Source of the DNA: Bacillota bacterium
Lineage (GTDB): Bacteria > Bacillota > UBA4882 > UBA8346
Assembly: GCA_023401925.1 (NCBI GenBank)
Contig: JAEXDA010000006.1
Coordinates: forward strand, 1 to 64,000
Direction: 5' to 3'
DNA: 64,000 bases
The notes beneath the pieces were generated by a model, which was given only the letters and a program-made list of their open reading frames with translations, was not told the DNA's origin and ran no database searches. Shown piece after piece: positions 1-8,451 of this stretch (within the stretch, counting starts at the first letter, position 1; each line of letters begins with the position of its first letter). The position numbers and the translations under genes are program-made.

Positions 1-117
1 TGTGTATAGCGCATAATTTGGCTAAAAAAGCAACTCTGGTAGTTGGTTGATTATTCTTTTTTCAAAGTACAGTTATTTTTAATTTGGTTTCTTTGCAATT
101 TCTTATTTTGCTTTTAG

Positions 118-788
118 GACAGCCCCATCCCGGTCCGGATAACCGGGGAATCGTCACCATGCCGGTCCTCACCGGCAGTGGAGCAACAGAAAATTACTTT
201 TATATCGAGAATGCAGCCGGGCTTCTTTTTGAAGCCCAGATGGGGACTTTGGAATTTCATCCCTGGGGCAGCCGGGTGGAGGAGCTGGAAAAGCCGGATA
301 TGATGGTATTTGATTTGGATCCGGATGAAGGAATGGGCCTGGAAACGATGCGCCAAGGAGTGAAAGATATCAAAAGCCTTCTGGAACAGCTTTCGCTGAT
401 CTCGTATCTCAAGACCAGCGGAGGTAAAGGATATCATGTGGTCGTCCCTTTCAAACCAGGGGTAGAGTGGGATATCTTTCACGATTTTGCCAGGCGCATT
501 GCCGAAGTTATGGAACAGCAGTGGCCTGAGCGTTACACCAGCAATGTCAGAAAGAATCAGCGGACTAATAAGATCTTCATCGATTGGATCCGTAACGGCC
601 GGGGCGCTACCAGCATTGCCCCCTATTCCCTCAGAGCGAGAAAAGGAGCCCGGGTCTCGATGCCCATCACCTGGAAAGAACTGGACACGGTGGCTCCCGA
701 TGGCGTTAATATGGCGGAGGCGCTAAGGAGGATTGGCGGTGCTGACCCTTGGCAAGATTTTTTCAGTTCAAGCAACCGGCTTCAATAA
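118..788 (+). pseudogene. ligD: 3' fragment of ligD (polymerase domain only)
   Basis: The reading frame encodes the C-terminal part of a LigD polymerase domain and is nearly identical to the last 220 or so residues of the complete LigD at 59902-62370. The catalytic stretch DLDPDEG is intact, but the phosphoesterase and ligase domains and the first 60 or so residues of the polymerase domain are missing. Similarity begins abruptly at about 118 and runs about 40 bases past the stop codon, so this is a truncated duplicate and not an independent primase gene. The open frame reaches back to an ATG at 84, but those residues are unrelated to LigD. I regard it as non-functional; a stand-alone polymerase would need the missing N-terminal strands. 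Confidence 0.85.
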
Positions 789-1281
789 ACAGATACGTAT
801 CCACCCCGACTTTGCTCCGTTCATCCAGGATAGCTCCGACTTCATCACTTAAAAACAGGAGGAAATGACATGCGCTCTTGTGGTTATCAGCGATATAAAG
901 CGCGCCACCATTTCCATCCGTCATTCGGAGACACTTCAATCCGTTCAATGAGTGAAGGATCCCAATTGGAGAATGGATTTCTATGATGCAACGATGTCAA
1001 TTGCTATTGCACCGAAGCTGAACCGGGTTGGAGATCTGCTCGCTTTGACGGACGTGCAGAAAATAAGGAAATGGAGCGATAGCGACATGACGCAACAAAG
1101 AGCGCATTGTGTTTCACTTCGGGTAAACTTGGCTCGAAGTGGCGGGGTTTACCGAACCTCCCCAGCAAGTAGTTTTTATGGTTTGACCGAAGGGCAAATT
1201 GCGAAAAATGTACAACTATGGCCACAGTACCTTGTTTGCCAGTTAACTTTGAAACATAAGCCATCTCCATAAATAAATAAT
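789..1281. other. intergenic stretch without a supportable gene
   Basis: About 490 bases with only short overlapping open frames on both strands. None has a convincing ribosome binding site or a recognisable protein. It could hold decayed coding sequence next to the truncated ligD copy, but I cannot assign it. Confidence 0.5.
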
Positions 1282-1335
1282 TTGAAAAGTCAGAAAAGGA
1301 ATGTTACAATAATATTAGTCCGATTTCGGTCTAAT
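1282..1335 (+). promoter_or_regulatory. promoter and operator of the marR-SMR operon
   Basis: A -35 box TTGAAA (1282-1287) and a -10 box TACAAT (1305-1310) are 17 bases apart. An interrupted palindrome ATTAGTCCG-ATTT-CGGTCTAAT-like (1314-1335) covers the expected transcription start. This is where an autorepressing MarR protein would bind. The role is inferred from position and symmetry. Confidence 0.55.
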
Positions 1336-1343
1336 CGAAAGAG

Positions 1344-1811
1344 GTGGTTAGCATCGCTAAATCAATTAAAGAAGATATAAAGAAATATTACGACCTTTGG
1401 TTCGCCGTTAACAATATTTACGAAAAGTGGGCGAAGGTACATGGATTAACAGTAAACACACTTTTTATTTTCTATACAATCCATGAGAATGAAGGGATTT
1501 GTACCCAACAATTCATAAGTGAAAGACTTTTACTTCCCAAGCAAACAGTTAATTCTATATTACAGACAATTCAAAAGAATGGTTGCATCCAAATGACATC
1601 TGATGAAAAGGACAAACGGAATAAGCTGATTTCTTTGACGCATTATGGAAAGCAATATACAAAAAAATTGTTGGGCGAACTTTATAGCTTTGAAGAGACT
1701 GCTTTTATAAGTATGGGCGACCAACAAAGAGCAAATATGTTGGAAGGAACTGAAACACTTATAAAAAATCTACTCCATGTTTATGAAGAAGATGAGAAAA
1801 AAGAGAGGTAA
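1344..1811 (+). CDS. MarR family transcriptional regulator
   Basis: A protein of 155 residues with the MarR layout: N-terminal dimerisation helices, a central winged helix-turn-helix (about residues 50-100, including ISERLLLPKQTVN and the wing SDEKDKRNKLISLT), and a C-terminal helix. Such proteins usually repress neighbouring efflux or detoxification genes until a ligand binds. The start is a GTG right after AAAGAGG; the spacing is tight, so the true start could lie a few codons downstream. The SMR transporter gene follows 4 bases after the stop, so the two form an operon and MarR probably controls the pump. Confidence 0.85.
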   Translation: MVSIAKSIKEDIKKYYDLWFAVNNIYEKWAKVHGLTVNTLFIFYTIHENEGICTQQFISERLLLPKQTVNSILQTIQKNGCIQMTSDEKDKRNKLISLTHYGKQYTKKLLGELYSFEETAFISMGDQQRANMLEGTETLIKNLLHVYEEDEKKER

Positions 1812-1815
1812 AATA

Positions 1816-2145
1816 ATGAGTTATCTATTTTTAGCAGGCGCCATCGCATTGGAATTAACAGGGACTACATGTATGAAATATTCTGATGGGTTTTCCAAGC
1901 TTATGCCAGCAATTGGATGTATTGCTTCATACATCATCTGTTTCTTTTTATTGTCGAAGGCATTACAAAATATGAATTTAAGTATCACGTATGCAACATG
2001 GTCTGCTGTTGGCTTAATTGCTTCCACAATAATTTCTGTCTTGATTTTTAAAGAAGGAATCAGTGGCTTAGGAATTTTAGGTATTATTTTAATAGTGGGC
2101 GGTGTAGTAATATTAAATCTGTTTGGAACGGTATCCGTAGGATAA
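1816..2145 (+). CDS. SMR family multidrug efflux transporter
   Basis: A protein of 109 residues with four predicted membrane helices and the glutamate that couples protons and drug in this family (Glu13, equivalent to Glu14 of EmrE). Small multidrug resistance proteins act as dimers in the cytoplasmic membrane and export cationic compounds or guanidinium-like substrates. The ATG at 1816 has GAGAGG 8 bases upstream and gives the usual family length. Only one SMR gene is present, so a homodimer is likely. It sits directly behind the marR gene. The substrate cannot be told from the sequence. Confidence 0.88.
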   Translation: MSYLFLAGAIALELTGTTCMKYSDGFSKLMPAIGCIASYIICFFLLSKALQNMNLSITYATWSAVGLIASTIISVLIFKEGISGLGILGIILIVGGVVILNLFGTVSVG

Positions 2146-2309
2146 TAACAATTTTATTGCTACCGTTTTTGGCTTCGTTGTTTTTATAAACTATAACCTT
2201 TTTCCATCGCAAAATCAGGTAACGCATGAGTCGCTACTATGACTGATATCGCGTACTTATATATCGTTTGCTGTTTACCATCGCTATCCAAAATGATGGT
2301 AAAATAGTT

Positions 2310-2723
2310 TCAAGCACTTTGTTGGACAAAGCAAAAAGGATGCCCTGCCGGATCAATCATGGTAATCCATTTCCCAGCGTCATATTGTATGCTGGCTTTC
2401 ACCGCCCCGCAGGAAATGGCGTGTTTTACGGCAAGTTCCATCCGTTCCTTATCGCGTACCGTAAAATCCAAGTGGGCCACTGCTGTTGAACGCCCGGTTC
2501 ATCCGGCCATTCTGGCGGGATATAATCTTCGTTTTAGCTGAAAAGCTATTTTTACACCGCCGCACGGAGAGATAATATCTATCCACTCATCATCTTCTTC
2601 ATAATTTTTCTTCCATCCGAGCAGTCGGATATAAAAGTCGGATAAAGCTGCAACATCTTTGCACTCCAGTACAATCGCATCAAGTGCGATGGGCAGCAGC
2701 CCTTTTCTATCCAATGTATCCAT
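2310..2723 (-). pseudogene. VOC (glyoxalase/bleomycin resistance) family protein, frameshifted
   Basis: Reading from 2723 down, the frame gives a vicinal oxygen chelate protein (LDAIVLECKDVAALSDFYIRLLGW then GGVKIAFQL). It then shifts at an AAAA run near 2535 to a frame reading NEDYIPPEWPDEPGVQQQW. It shifts again near 2480 (a G is missing before CCCAC) to a frame ending MIDPAGHPFCFVQQSA and a stop at 2310. Removing one A and adding one G restores a complete protein of about 137 residues. Either the gene has decayed recently or the read carries two homopolymer errors. Confidence 0.8.
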
Positions 2724-2789
2724 CGTAACACTCCTTACTTTTTAGCTGATTATATCACGAAAATCAACCTGAAAGGAGATTTTCAGCCC

Positions 2790-2924
2790 ATGGCCTATGT
2801 GAACTGCGATTATAACGTTCAAAAAACACCTATTCCCAAGAGAGCAAAAGTCGCTTGTCAGGAGATTATGGTTAAAATGCATAACTGCTTGTCCTGCCAT
2901 AAAAAGCTAACAGTGCTTGGCTAA
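2790..2924 (+). CDS. hypothetical small Cys-containing protein
   Basis: An ATG preceded by AAAGGAG 10-11 bases upstream opens a frame of 44 residues with a C-terminal NCLSCHKK motif (a single CxxC) and two other cysteines. I do not recognise it. It is basic and could bind a metal through its cysteines, or be a remnant of a larger zinc-ribbon protein. Confidence 0.4.
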   Translation: MAYVNCDYNVQKTPIPKRAKVACQEIMVKMHNCLSCHKKLTVLG

Positions 2925-3109
2925 ACCGAATTTATCCATGGCTTCAAATGACAACTAAATAACTACAGAGCTTATTAAACCGGCGATAGCTCCTTGAATA
3001 AACTCGTTTTCTATTGCCAGTTTCACTCGGACACTCTTCAATTAAGTTGTTCCTTGGTTATCAATGGATCCTTCCCGACTTGCAGAAATAAACTATTGCG
3101 GGTCTATTT

Positions 3110-3270
3110 CCCCTTTTTCTTTCATTATACGGGGTTTATCTGTCAAGGGAGAACACTTATCCTCCCGGTCAGTGAATTCGAGGAAGAAGCCGGTCCGGTA
3201 AGTCTATTCGATGAGGATAAATCCCTTGACAGATCTGGATGACCCCGTTCCCCCCATAAGAAAAAGGGGT
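3110..3270. repeat. long imperfect inverted repeat upstream of the ArdC-like gene
   Basis: The arm at 3110-3150 ends in ATCTGTCAAGGGA. The arm at 3222-3270 starts with TCCCTTGACAGAT, its exact complement, and the match continues imperfectly outward through CCCCTTTTTCTT / AAGAAAAAGGGG. Inside, TTATCCTC (3157-3164) and GAGGATAA (3213-3220) also pair. The whole 160 bases can fold into one extended hairpin ending 8 bases before the ArdC-like start codon. It may be the end of a mobile element, a small MITE-like element, or a binding site. Confidence 0.65.
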
Positions 3271-3278
3271 GTTCGAAG

Positions 3279-4112
3279 ATGTCCAGAACCAATCAAACTG
3301 AAATCATTGAAAAGGCTTGCCGGAGTTTGTTGAGAATGTTTGCATCCGGGGAAATGCCGGAGGCGGTTACCCGGACGTTTATTGAAGCCGGTAAATATGA
3401 AAAGCCTTCCAACAAATGGAGCCTGGGCAATAAGTTGTTGATGCTTGCGGCGGAAACTTGCGACGCCAGGGGGTACGATCAGTGGCAGAAGGTTGAGCGC
3501 AATGTCCGGAAGGGCGCCAAGGCCTTTTATATCTTTGGACCATCAACCCGGAAGCTGGAAAGAGAAAACGAAGCAACCGGCGAGAGAGAGGAGAAAGTTA
3601 TCATCACCGGGTTTCATGTCATTCCGGTATTTCGCTATGAGGACACTGAAGGAGAAGAACTGCCGGAAGTGAATTATGCACCAAAGCAACTTCCACCGCT
3701 TTACGAAGTTGCAGAACGGTTTGGGTTATCGGTATTGTATTCGCCGAAGCTGGACCGGGCTTGGGGGTATTACAGCCCTGCCCAAAATAAAATTGTGCTG
3801 CATACGGGGCAGGAAAAGACATTCTTTCATGAATTGGGCCATGCCGCTCATGCCAAATTTGCAATCTTGAAAACGGGACAAGATGCCGAACAGGAGATTA
3901 TTGCCGAGTTTGCAGCTTGTGTGCTTTGCAATTTATATGGCATCGAAGGTTTTGAATCCCACGCTTACCGGTATATTTCCGGATATGCTGAAACGGAAAA
4001 CCCGCCAATGGTGGTGCAAAAGATTATGAAGGTATTGGCGGAGGTGGAGAAATGTTTAAAGCTGATTTTGGAGAATGCCAATGTAGAATCACTGAAAAGG
4101 ATTATCGCTTAA
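3279..4112 (+). CDS. ArdC-like antirestriction protein (ssDNA-binding domain plus zinc metallopeptidase)
   Basis: A protein of 277 residues. Residues 5-120 match the ArdC N-terminal single-strand DNA-binding domain (WSLGNKLLM, GYDQWQKVERNVRKGAKA). Residues 140-275 are an M78-like metallopeptidase domain with HELGH at 184-188 and a likely third zinc ligand in EIIAEFAACVL near 206. ArdC proteins of mobile elements protect incoming DNA from host restriction. Length and domain order are usual. AAGGGGT precedes the ATG by about 8 bases, and a terminator follows directly. It marks the left side of the defence island and suggests arrival on a mobile element. Confidence 0.85.
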   Translation: MSRTNQTEIIEKACRSLLRMFASGEMPEAVTRTFIEAGKYEKPSNKWSLGNKLLMLAAETCDARGYDQWQKVERNVRKGAKAFYIFGPSTRKLERENEATGEREEKVIITGFHVIPVFRYEDTEGEELPEVNYAPKQLPPLYEVAERFGLSVLYSPKLDRAWGYYSPAQNKIVLHTGQEKTFFHELGHAAHAKFAILKTGQDAEQEIIAEFAACVLCNLYGIEGFESHAYRYISGYAETENPPMVVQKIMKVLAEVEKCLKLILENANVESLKRIIA

Positions 4113-4139
4113 ACGGGGGGCGAATGCTCCTCGTTTTTT
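4112..4139 (+). terminator. rho-independent terminator after the ArdC-like gene
   Basis: AACGGGGGGC and GCTCCTCGTT pair over 10 positions (two G-U pairs) around a GAAT loop, followed by a run of T. It starts within the stop codon of the ArdC-like gene. Confidence 0.8.
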
Positions 4140-4435
4140 GAAACATCTTGCTAAAAGAACGATATTGGAGTTTGATTAATGTACTGGCGACTATTATAAG
4201 CCGGTGTTATGAAAAATCAAGAAATTATCTGGGGAGGAAATATATTGCATATTACAGAATAATATTTTAAGTTCATAAATAATTCTAGTTTCTTTGGGAA
4301 TGAAGAAGTCATAAAAAATGGAGCCGTCAGTGTATTGGATTAAGGTATTATGTAATAATACAAGGATTCCAGAATTTTTCTGCTTTGATACCACTTTGGG
4401 TAATATAAATGACTTTTATTTGGGAGGATTAAGTG
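4140..4435. other. AT-rich intergenic region before the Pycsar-like operon
   Basis: About 295 bases with no convincing gene. It probably holds the promoter for the cyclase operon; I could not pick one -10/-35 pair with certainty. The Shine-Dalgarno GGGAGG at 4422-4427 belongs to the next gene. Confidence 0.4.
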
Positions 4436-5167
4436 ATGGAATCTAATAATACCATTATTTATGATGTAGATAAAAGTGCCGACCGCATGGATGAGATTCT
4501 TGATGCAAGTAACGACAATTATTCTGAAAAAGATTCTGTGCCTTTGCGTAATACACTTACGTATACAAATGGTTATTATGTTTATGTAACCTCTGTTTTT
4601 GTTGATATAATCGGCTCTTCAGACATGACAGACGAACATAAAAGACCAACCCTTGCTAAAATGTATCGTAGTTTTATATCTGAATGTGTAGCTGTAATGA
4701 ATAGTGTAGACATGTCTAGAGAAATTAACATACATGGTGACTGTGTTTGGGGTATATTTGAAACTCCGAAAAAATCTGATATAGATAATGTAGTAAGTTT
4801 GATGGCGAAGATTTACAGCATGATAAAGATACTAAACTATAAATTAACTAAAAAAGGGTACTGTACTATAGAGGTTGGCATTGGATGTGATTATGGTAGA
4901 GCTTTAATGATAAAAGCAGGATATTCCGGAAGCGGCATTAATGATGTCATTTGGATGGGTGATGTAGTAAATAATGCTTCAAATTTATGCAATATAGCAG
5001 GCAGAAATTATAGAAAAACTGTTGTTATTAGTTATGCAATATTTAACAATCTTAATGATAATAATAGAGGGCTTTTTTCAAGCTTCTCTGATGGTACTAA
5101 TACTCGTTATGAAGGAGATATTGTAAATACGGCTATGGATAATTGGTATAAAGAAAATTGCAAATAG
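4436..5167 (+). CDS. class III nucleotidyl cyclase, probably Pycsar-type, with degenerate transition-state Arg
   Basis: A cytosolic protein of 243 residues, mostly one class III cyclase catalytic domain (about 48-235). The two metal-binding aspartates are present: Asp57 in VFVDIIGSSD and Asp102 in IHGDCVWGIF. In the motif GDVVNNASN the substrate-side asparagine (Asn179) is kept, but the arginine that stabilises the transition state four residues later is Asn183. Class III cyclases work as dimers with active sites at the interface, so this subunit may pair with the next gene's product. The start is ATG 4436 (GGGAGG 8 bases upstream); GTG 4433 is possible. It is followed after 16 bases by a second cyclase and then by a PycTM effector, which supports a role in cyclic-pyrimidine antiphage signalling. 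Confidence 0.75.
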   Translation: MESNNTIIYDVDKSADRMDEILDASNDNYSEKDSVPLRNTLTYTNGYYVYVTSVFVDIIGSSDMTDEHKRPTLAKMYRSFISECVAVMNSVDMSREINIHGDCVWGIFETPKKSDIDNVVSLMAKIYSMIKILNYKLTKKGYCTIEVGIGCDYGRALMIKAGYSGSGINDVIWMGDVVNNASNLCNIAGRNYRKTVVISYAIFNNLNDNNRGLFSSFSDGTNTRYEGDIVNTAMDNWYKENCK

Positions 5168-5183
5168 AGAGGTACTTAAGATA

Positions 5184-6629
5184 ATGAATGTGGATATTAC
5201 AAAAAGTGAATATGAATTTGCTTCTGCAGCCATAGAAAAAATATTATCTCAAACTGTTGAGCAGATTGAGTTATCCGATAGTATTCCCCCAGTATCTGAT
5301 GTTGCAGATTCCAATAAAGTTTTTAAAGGAAAACTCTCTATACTCTTTATAGATATGCGTAAATCAACTGATTTGACCGATGAACTTAAATCGAAAAAGA
5401 TGGTAAAAATTTATCGTTCATTTATTAGATTAATCATTCAGGCAATCAGATATTCTGGAGGGTATAGCAGGCAATTTGCAGGTGATGGGATCATGGGAGT
5501 ATTTCAAGATTCAATTAGTGATGATAGTGATGAGGTTAAAGAAGCATCATCTCAAAAAGCTATAACCGCCGGGAGATACATAATAACTCTTATTGATTAT
5601 TGTTTAAATCCATTACTTAATAAATACATAAGTGATGTCAGTGTTGCTTGTGGCGTTGGCATTTGTACAGGTACGATCATGATTGCAAAAGCAGGCATGC
5701 GGGGTAAAGAAACTGATGATACTAGTGAAAATGAATTAGGTATTGTGTGGGTAGGTTCAACGACTAATTATGCCAGTCGATATTGCAGTCTTGCGGATGC
5801 CGGAGAGATTTTTATTGATGGTGTTACTTTTGATGACGCAAAAGGTGATGATGCCAGATGGAAGCACTGTTCAAGAGTTAAAGGACCCAAAATGTTTAAA
5901 GGATATTTGGCAAAGGATTATTATTTAGAGCTAGATGAAAGTATAAAAGTTGAACCAATTAAAGCGATAATAGATGCTGATAGTGAAAAAACATTTGTAC
6001 AAGATATTTTTGAACAAACGGAAAAAGCAGCTTTATCATTATTAGATGAAATTGCAAAAAAATCATCAGAAGTTACATTGAAAATCACTGAGCTAAATAA
6101 AAGAGAAGAACAAATAAAAGCCAAAGAAAGTATTAATTCCCAAAACGAAGCTCGCCTTAATCAATGGCAAATAGATTTAAATGCAAAACAATCCTCAGTA
6201 GATATTAAAGCTAATCAAAATAAATTGGATGAATACGAATTAAATAAAACCATATTTTCAAAAACTTTTTGCAAAGATCCATTAATTATTCAATTAGGGA
6301 AGGATTTTTGGATCGAACTAATAGCTAAAATGTTTTTACTCGGAATGTTGATAGGGAAAACAGAGCTTAATGTCAAGCGCGATTTGGATTGTTACTTGGT
6401 AGATATTTATGCTTGTTTTGGAATGTATGAAGAGGCTTATGATGCGCTTTGTTTGCAAGCTGAATATGGAAGTTGGCTTAGCGTTTCAATAGTGGAAGAT
6501 ATCGTAAAAAAGTCTCAACATTGGTCAAGATTAAAGGATATCCTTAAACAAAGAGTCAACCCCGGTTTTGATAAAACCAAAAACGATTATTTAGATGCAT
6601 TAAAAAAGCTACAAAATATGGGATATTAG
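5184..6629 (+). CDS. class III nucleotidyl cyclase with coiled coil and unknown C-terminal domain (Pycsar-type)
   Basis: A protein of 481 residues. The cyclase domain spans about 48-250 and has a full set of catalytic residues: Asp57 (LFIDMRKSTD), Asp101 (FAGDGIMGVF), Asn195 and Arg199 (GSTTNYASR). Residues 270-345 are strongly charged and heptad-like, probably a coiled coil. Residues 350-481 form a helical domain I do not recognise (LGKDFWIELIAKMFLLGMLIG, CFGMYEEAYDALC); it could sense infection or oligomerise. In Pycsar systems the cyclase makes cCMP or cUMP on phage infection and activates a membrane or TIR effector. The effector gene follows 10 bases downstream. The base product cannot be predicted here. 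Confidence 0.8.
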   Translation: MNVDITKSEYEFASAAIEKILSQTVEQIELSDSIPPVSDVADSNKVFKGKLSILFIDMRKSTDLTDELKSKKMVKIYRSFIRLIIQAIRYSGGYSRQFAGDGIMGVFQDSISDDSDEVKEASSQKAITAGRYIITLIDYCLNPLLNKYISDVSVACGVGICTGTIMIAKAGMRGKETDDTSENELGIVWVGSTTNYASRYCSLADAGEIFIDGVTFDDAKGDDARWKHCSRVKGPKMFKGYLAKDYYLELDESIKVEPIKAIIDADSEKTFVQDIFEQTEKAALSLLDEIAKKSSEVTLKITELNKREEQIKAKESINSQNEARLNQWQIDLNAKQSSVDIKANQNKLDEYELNKTIFSKTFCKDPLIIQLGKDFWIELIAKMFLLGMLIGKTELNVKRDLDCYLVDIYACFGMYEEAYDALCLQAEYGSWLSVSIVEDIVKKSQHWSRLKDILKQRVNPGFDKTKNDYLDALKKLQNMGY

Positions 6630-6639
6630 GAAGTTATTT

Positions 6640-7203
6640 ATGGATGAAAATAACTCAGCATTTAATAAGGATGCTCTTTGTCAAATTCTTGATCGTATTA
6701 ATTTTTGGATTGAAAATTGTGATACGAAAACTTCAATTGCAATCAGTGCAATCGGAATTATTTTTGCAGTATTACTTTCAAAAGATTATGCAGTTAAGTT
6801 TAAAGCTATAATCGGCTATATGGTAAATAATATTAATTTTTTTTCTTTTTTATATCTTACTTTCACTGTTATTTCTATATCGATTATTAGTTTGGGATGT
6901 TATTGTTTGTTCAGAGTTTTAGTGTCTCGGACAGATATTAACTTGTATAAAGAAGCCGGAATACAATTAGTTTCATCAATTTTCTTTTCAGGAGTAGCAA
7001 ATAGCAAATCTTATAAAGATTACAGGAAGAAGCTTGAAAATTTCTCTGAGAACGATTTAAGGAATGATTTAATATCTCAAATATACATATGCTCAAAAAT
7101 TTGTGATAAGAAATTCAAGAACTATAAAACTGGAATTACTTTAGTGTTTATAGGCTTCGTATTTTTTTTGTGCTTGATAGTTATAGGGCTGATAATTATT
7201 TAG
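6640..7203 (+). CDS. PycTM-like membrane effector of a Pycsar antiphage system
   Basis: A protein of 187 residues matching the Pycsar effector transmembrane family. An N-terminal helix (LDRINFWIENCDTKTSIA) is followed by a first membrane segment near 31-48, a second near 66-92, a cytosolic part with the family-typical IFFSGVANSKSYKDY and LISQIYICSKICDKKFKNYK, and a C-terminal membrane segment near 164-187. Such effectors bind the cyclic pyrimidine nucleotide and damage the cytoplasmic membrane, stopping phage growth by killing or arresting the cell. It is the third gene of an operon with the two cyclases; AGGAAG precedes the ATG. An IS fragment lies just downstream. Confidence 0.82.
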   Translation: MDENNSAFNKDALCQILDRINFWIENCDTKTSIAISAIGIIFAVLLSKDYAVKFKAIIGYMVNNINFFSFLYLTFTVISISIISLGCYCLFRVLVSRTDINLYKEAGIQLVSSIFFSGVANSKSYKDYRKKLENFSENDLRNDLISQIYICSKICDKKFKNYKTGITLVFIGFVFFLCLIVIGLIII

Positions 7204-7322
7204 GAGCTACTGAAAAGCCTCTCAAATCTTTGAGAATACTGAGAGAAACCATTAAAAATGGGCAGAGCAAATGCAAGAAAAAAGCGAATAAGTCAGTAAA
7301 AGCCTTGCATTTGGAGCCTAAA

Positions 7323-7683
7323 ATCTACCGAAAAAACAAACCAACTGTCCTTCGATTTCTTCATGGCCTTTGACGGAGAGTTTGACCAGACCAACCGGTG
7401 GGTGATTTTAGCCGAACTCATTCCATGGGAACAGTTTGAAGAACGATATGTTTTCAGATTTGCTAGCTCTCGTTTTGGACGCATCGCCAAACCGGTCCGG
7501 ATGGCATTGGGAGCGCTAATTATCCAAGAACGCTTGGGATTTTTCGATGAAGAACTGGTGGAACAAATCAAGGAAAACCCGTATTTGCAATATTTTATCG
7601 GATTACCCACGTTTCAAAAAATTGCGTCGTTTGATCCGTTGTTGATGGTCCATTTTCGTAAACGGTTCAACGCAATTGAATAA
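7323..7683 (+). pseudogene. IS5/IS1182-like transposase, N-terminal fragment, frameshifted
   Basis: The frame from 7363 encodes the N-terminal helical domain of an InsH-type transposase (RWVILAELIPW, RMALGALIIQERLGFFDEELVEQI, FDPLLMVHFRKRF). The true beginning, IYRKTNQLSFDFF, is reached only if one A is removed from the run near 7333. The catalytic DDE part is absent; the frame stops at 7683, 12 bases before the next start codon. It is an IS remnant inserted behind the Pycsar operon. Confidence 0.8.
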
Positions 7684-7695
7684 GGAGGTATGTAT

Positions 7696-8193
7696 ATGAA
7701 TTACTCTCTACCCCGAAAAGACTTGTTTGATTATTTAATAGCGATTATTCCTGCTTGTATAACGGCTGGGGTTGCATTAATAGGATATTGGCAGTTTAGA
7801 ATCAATAAAAATAAATTGCGTCTGGATTTATATAATAAAAGATTTGAAATATATACCAGAACAATAGATTTTTATCAGATTTTGCTTGGCTATGATGTGG
7901 CGAAATCTTCTGAAAACGATTTGGTACATAAGAATTTTATAAAAGCCTGTAGGGAATCACAATTCTTATTTAAAAAGAATTCCGGTATATATGAAATGCT
8001 CAATGAAATGCATTCAAAGGCATTCAAGATAATCGGTTTTAAAGAACACGGAAAAGAATTAGTTGATGCTCCTGATGTTTTCATGAAACAAAATCAAGAA
8101 ATGCAGGATGCTTTAAAATGGCTAATGGATATCATTCCTAAATTGGAAGAGGCATTAGCGCCATATCTTGATTTTCACAAAATTACTGGGTAA
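7696..8193 (+). CDS. hypothetical membrane-anchored protein
   Basis: A protein of 165 residues with one N-terminal membrane helix (about 10-32, FDYLIAIIPACITAGVALIGYWQF) and then a mostly helical cytosolic part rich in Lys and Glu. I do not recognise a family beyond the common membrane-anchor-plus-helices type that often occurs in defence islands. ATG 7696 lies 7 bases after GGAGG; the ATG at 7690 is too close to it. It is separated from the PycTM gene by the IS fragment, so it may once have been adjacent to the Pycsar operon. Function unknown. Confidence 0.6.
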   Translation: MNYSLPRKDLFDYLIAIIPACITAGVALIGYWQFRINKNKLRLDLYNKRFEIYTRTIDFYQILLGYDVAKSSENDLVHKNFIKACRESQFLFKKNSGIYEMLNEMHSKAFKIIGFKEHGKELVDAPDVFMKQNQEMQDALKWLMDIIPKLEEALAPYLDFHKITG

Positions 8194-8451
8194 TTAAAAA
8201 ACGGATGAATTCTCGTATATAACCCCTCTTAATGCATGGAGTGGCGACGAAATCATAATTGAGAGACGTTGAATGTCAATATAATCCCATTTAGCGAAGA
8301 TTTCGTGATGACAACATCATCGACTTGCAGGATACAAAACCCAAACTTAACAACAAAACTTAAAGGAAAAACATGCCAGAACATTGAATTTCTTAAAGAT
8401 TACCATCAGTCATGATAAATTATTTTTTTCATAAACGAATAATGCTTATTT

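Noticed and set aside
952..1272. 106-residue open frame on the plus strand
   Set aside because: No ribosome binding site, uneven composition and an overlapping antisense frame of similar length; no family recognised.
2994..3242. 82-residue open frame overlapping the inverted repeat
   Set aside because: No ribosome binding site; the frame runs through the hairpin arms and shows no family features.
4436..6629. ordinary adenylate cyclases of metabolism
   Set aside because: The close coupling to a PycTM-type effector and the setting in a defence island fit Pycsar better; no cAMP receptor protein is near.
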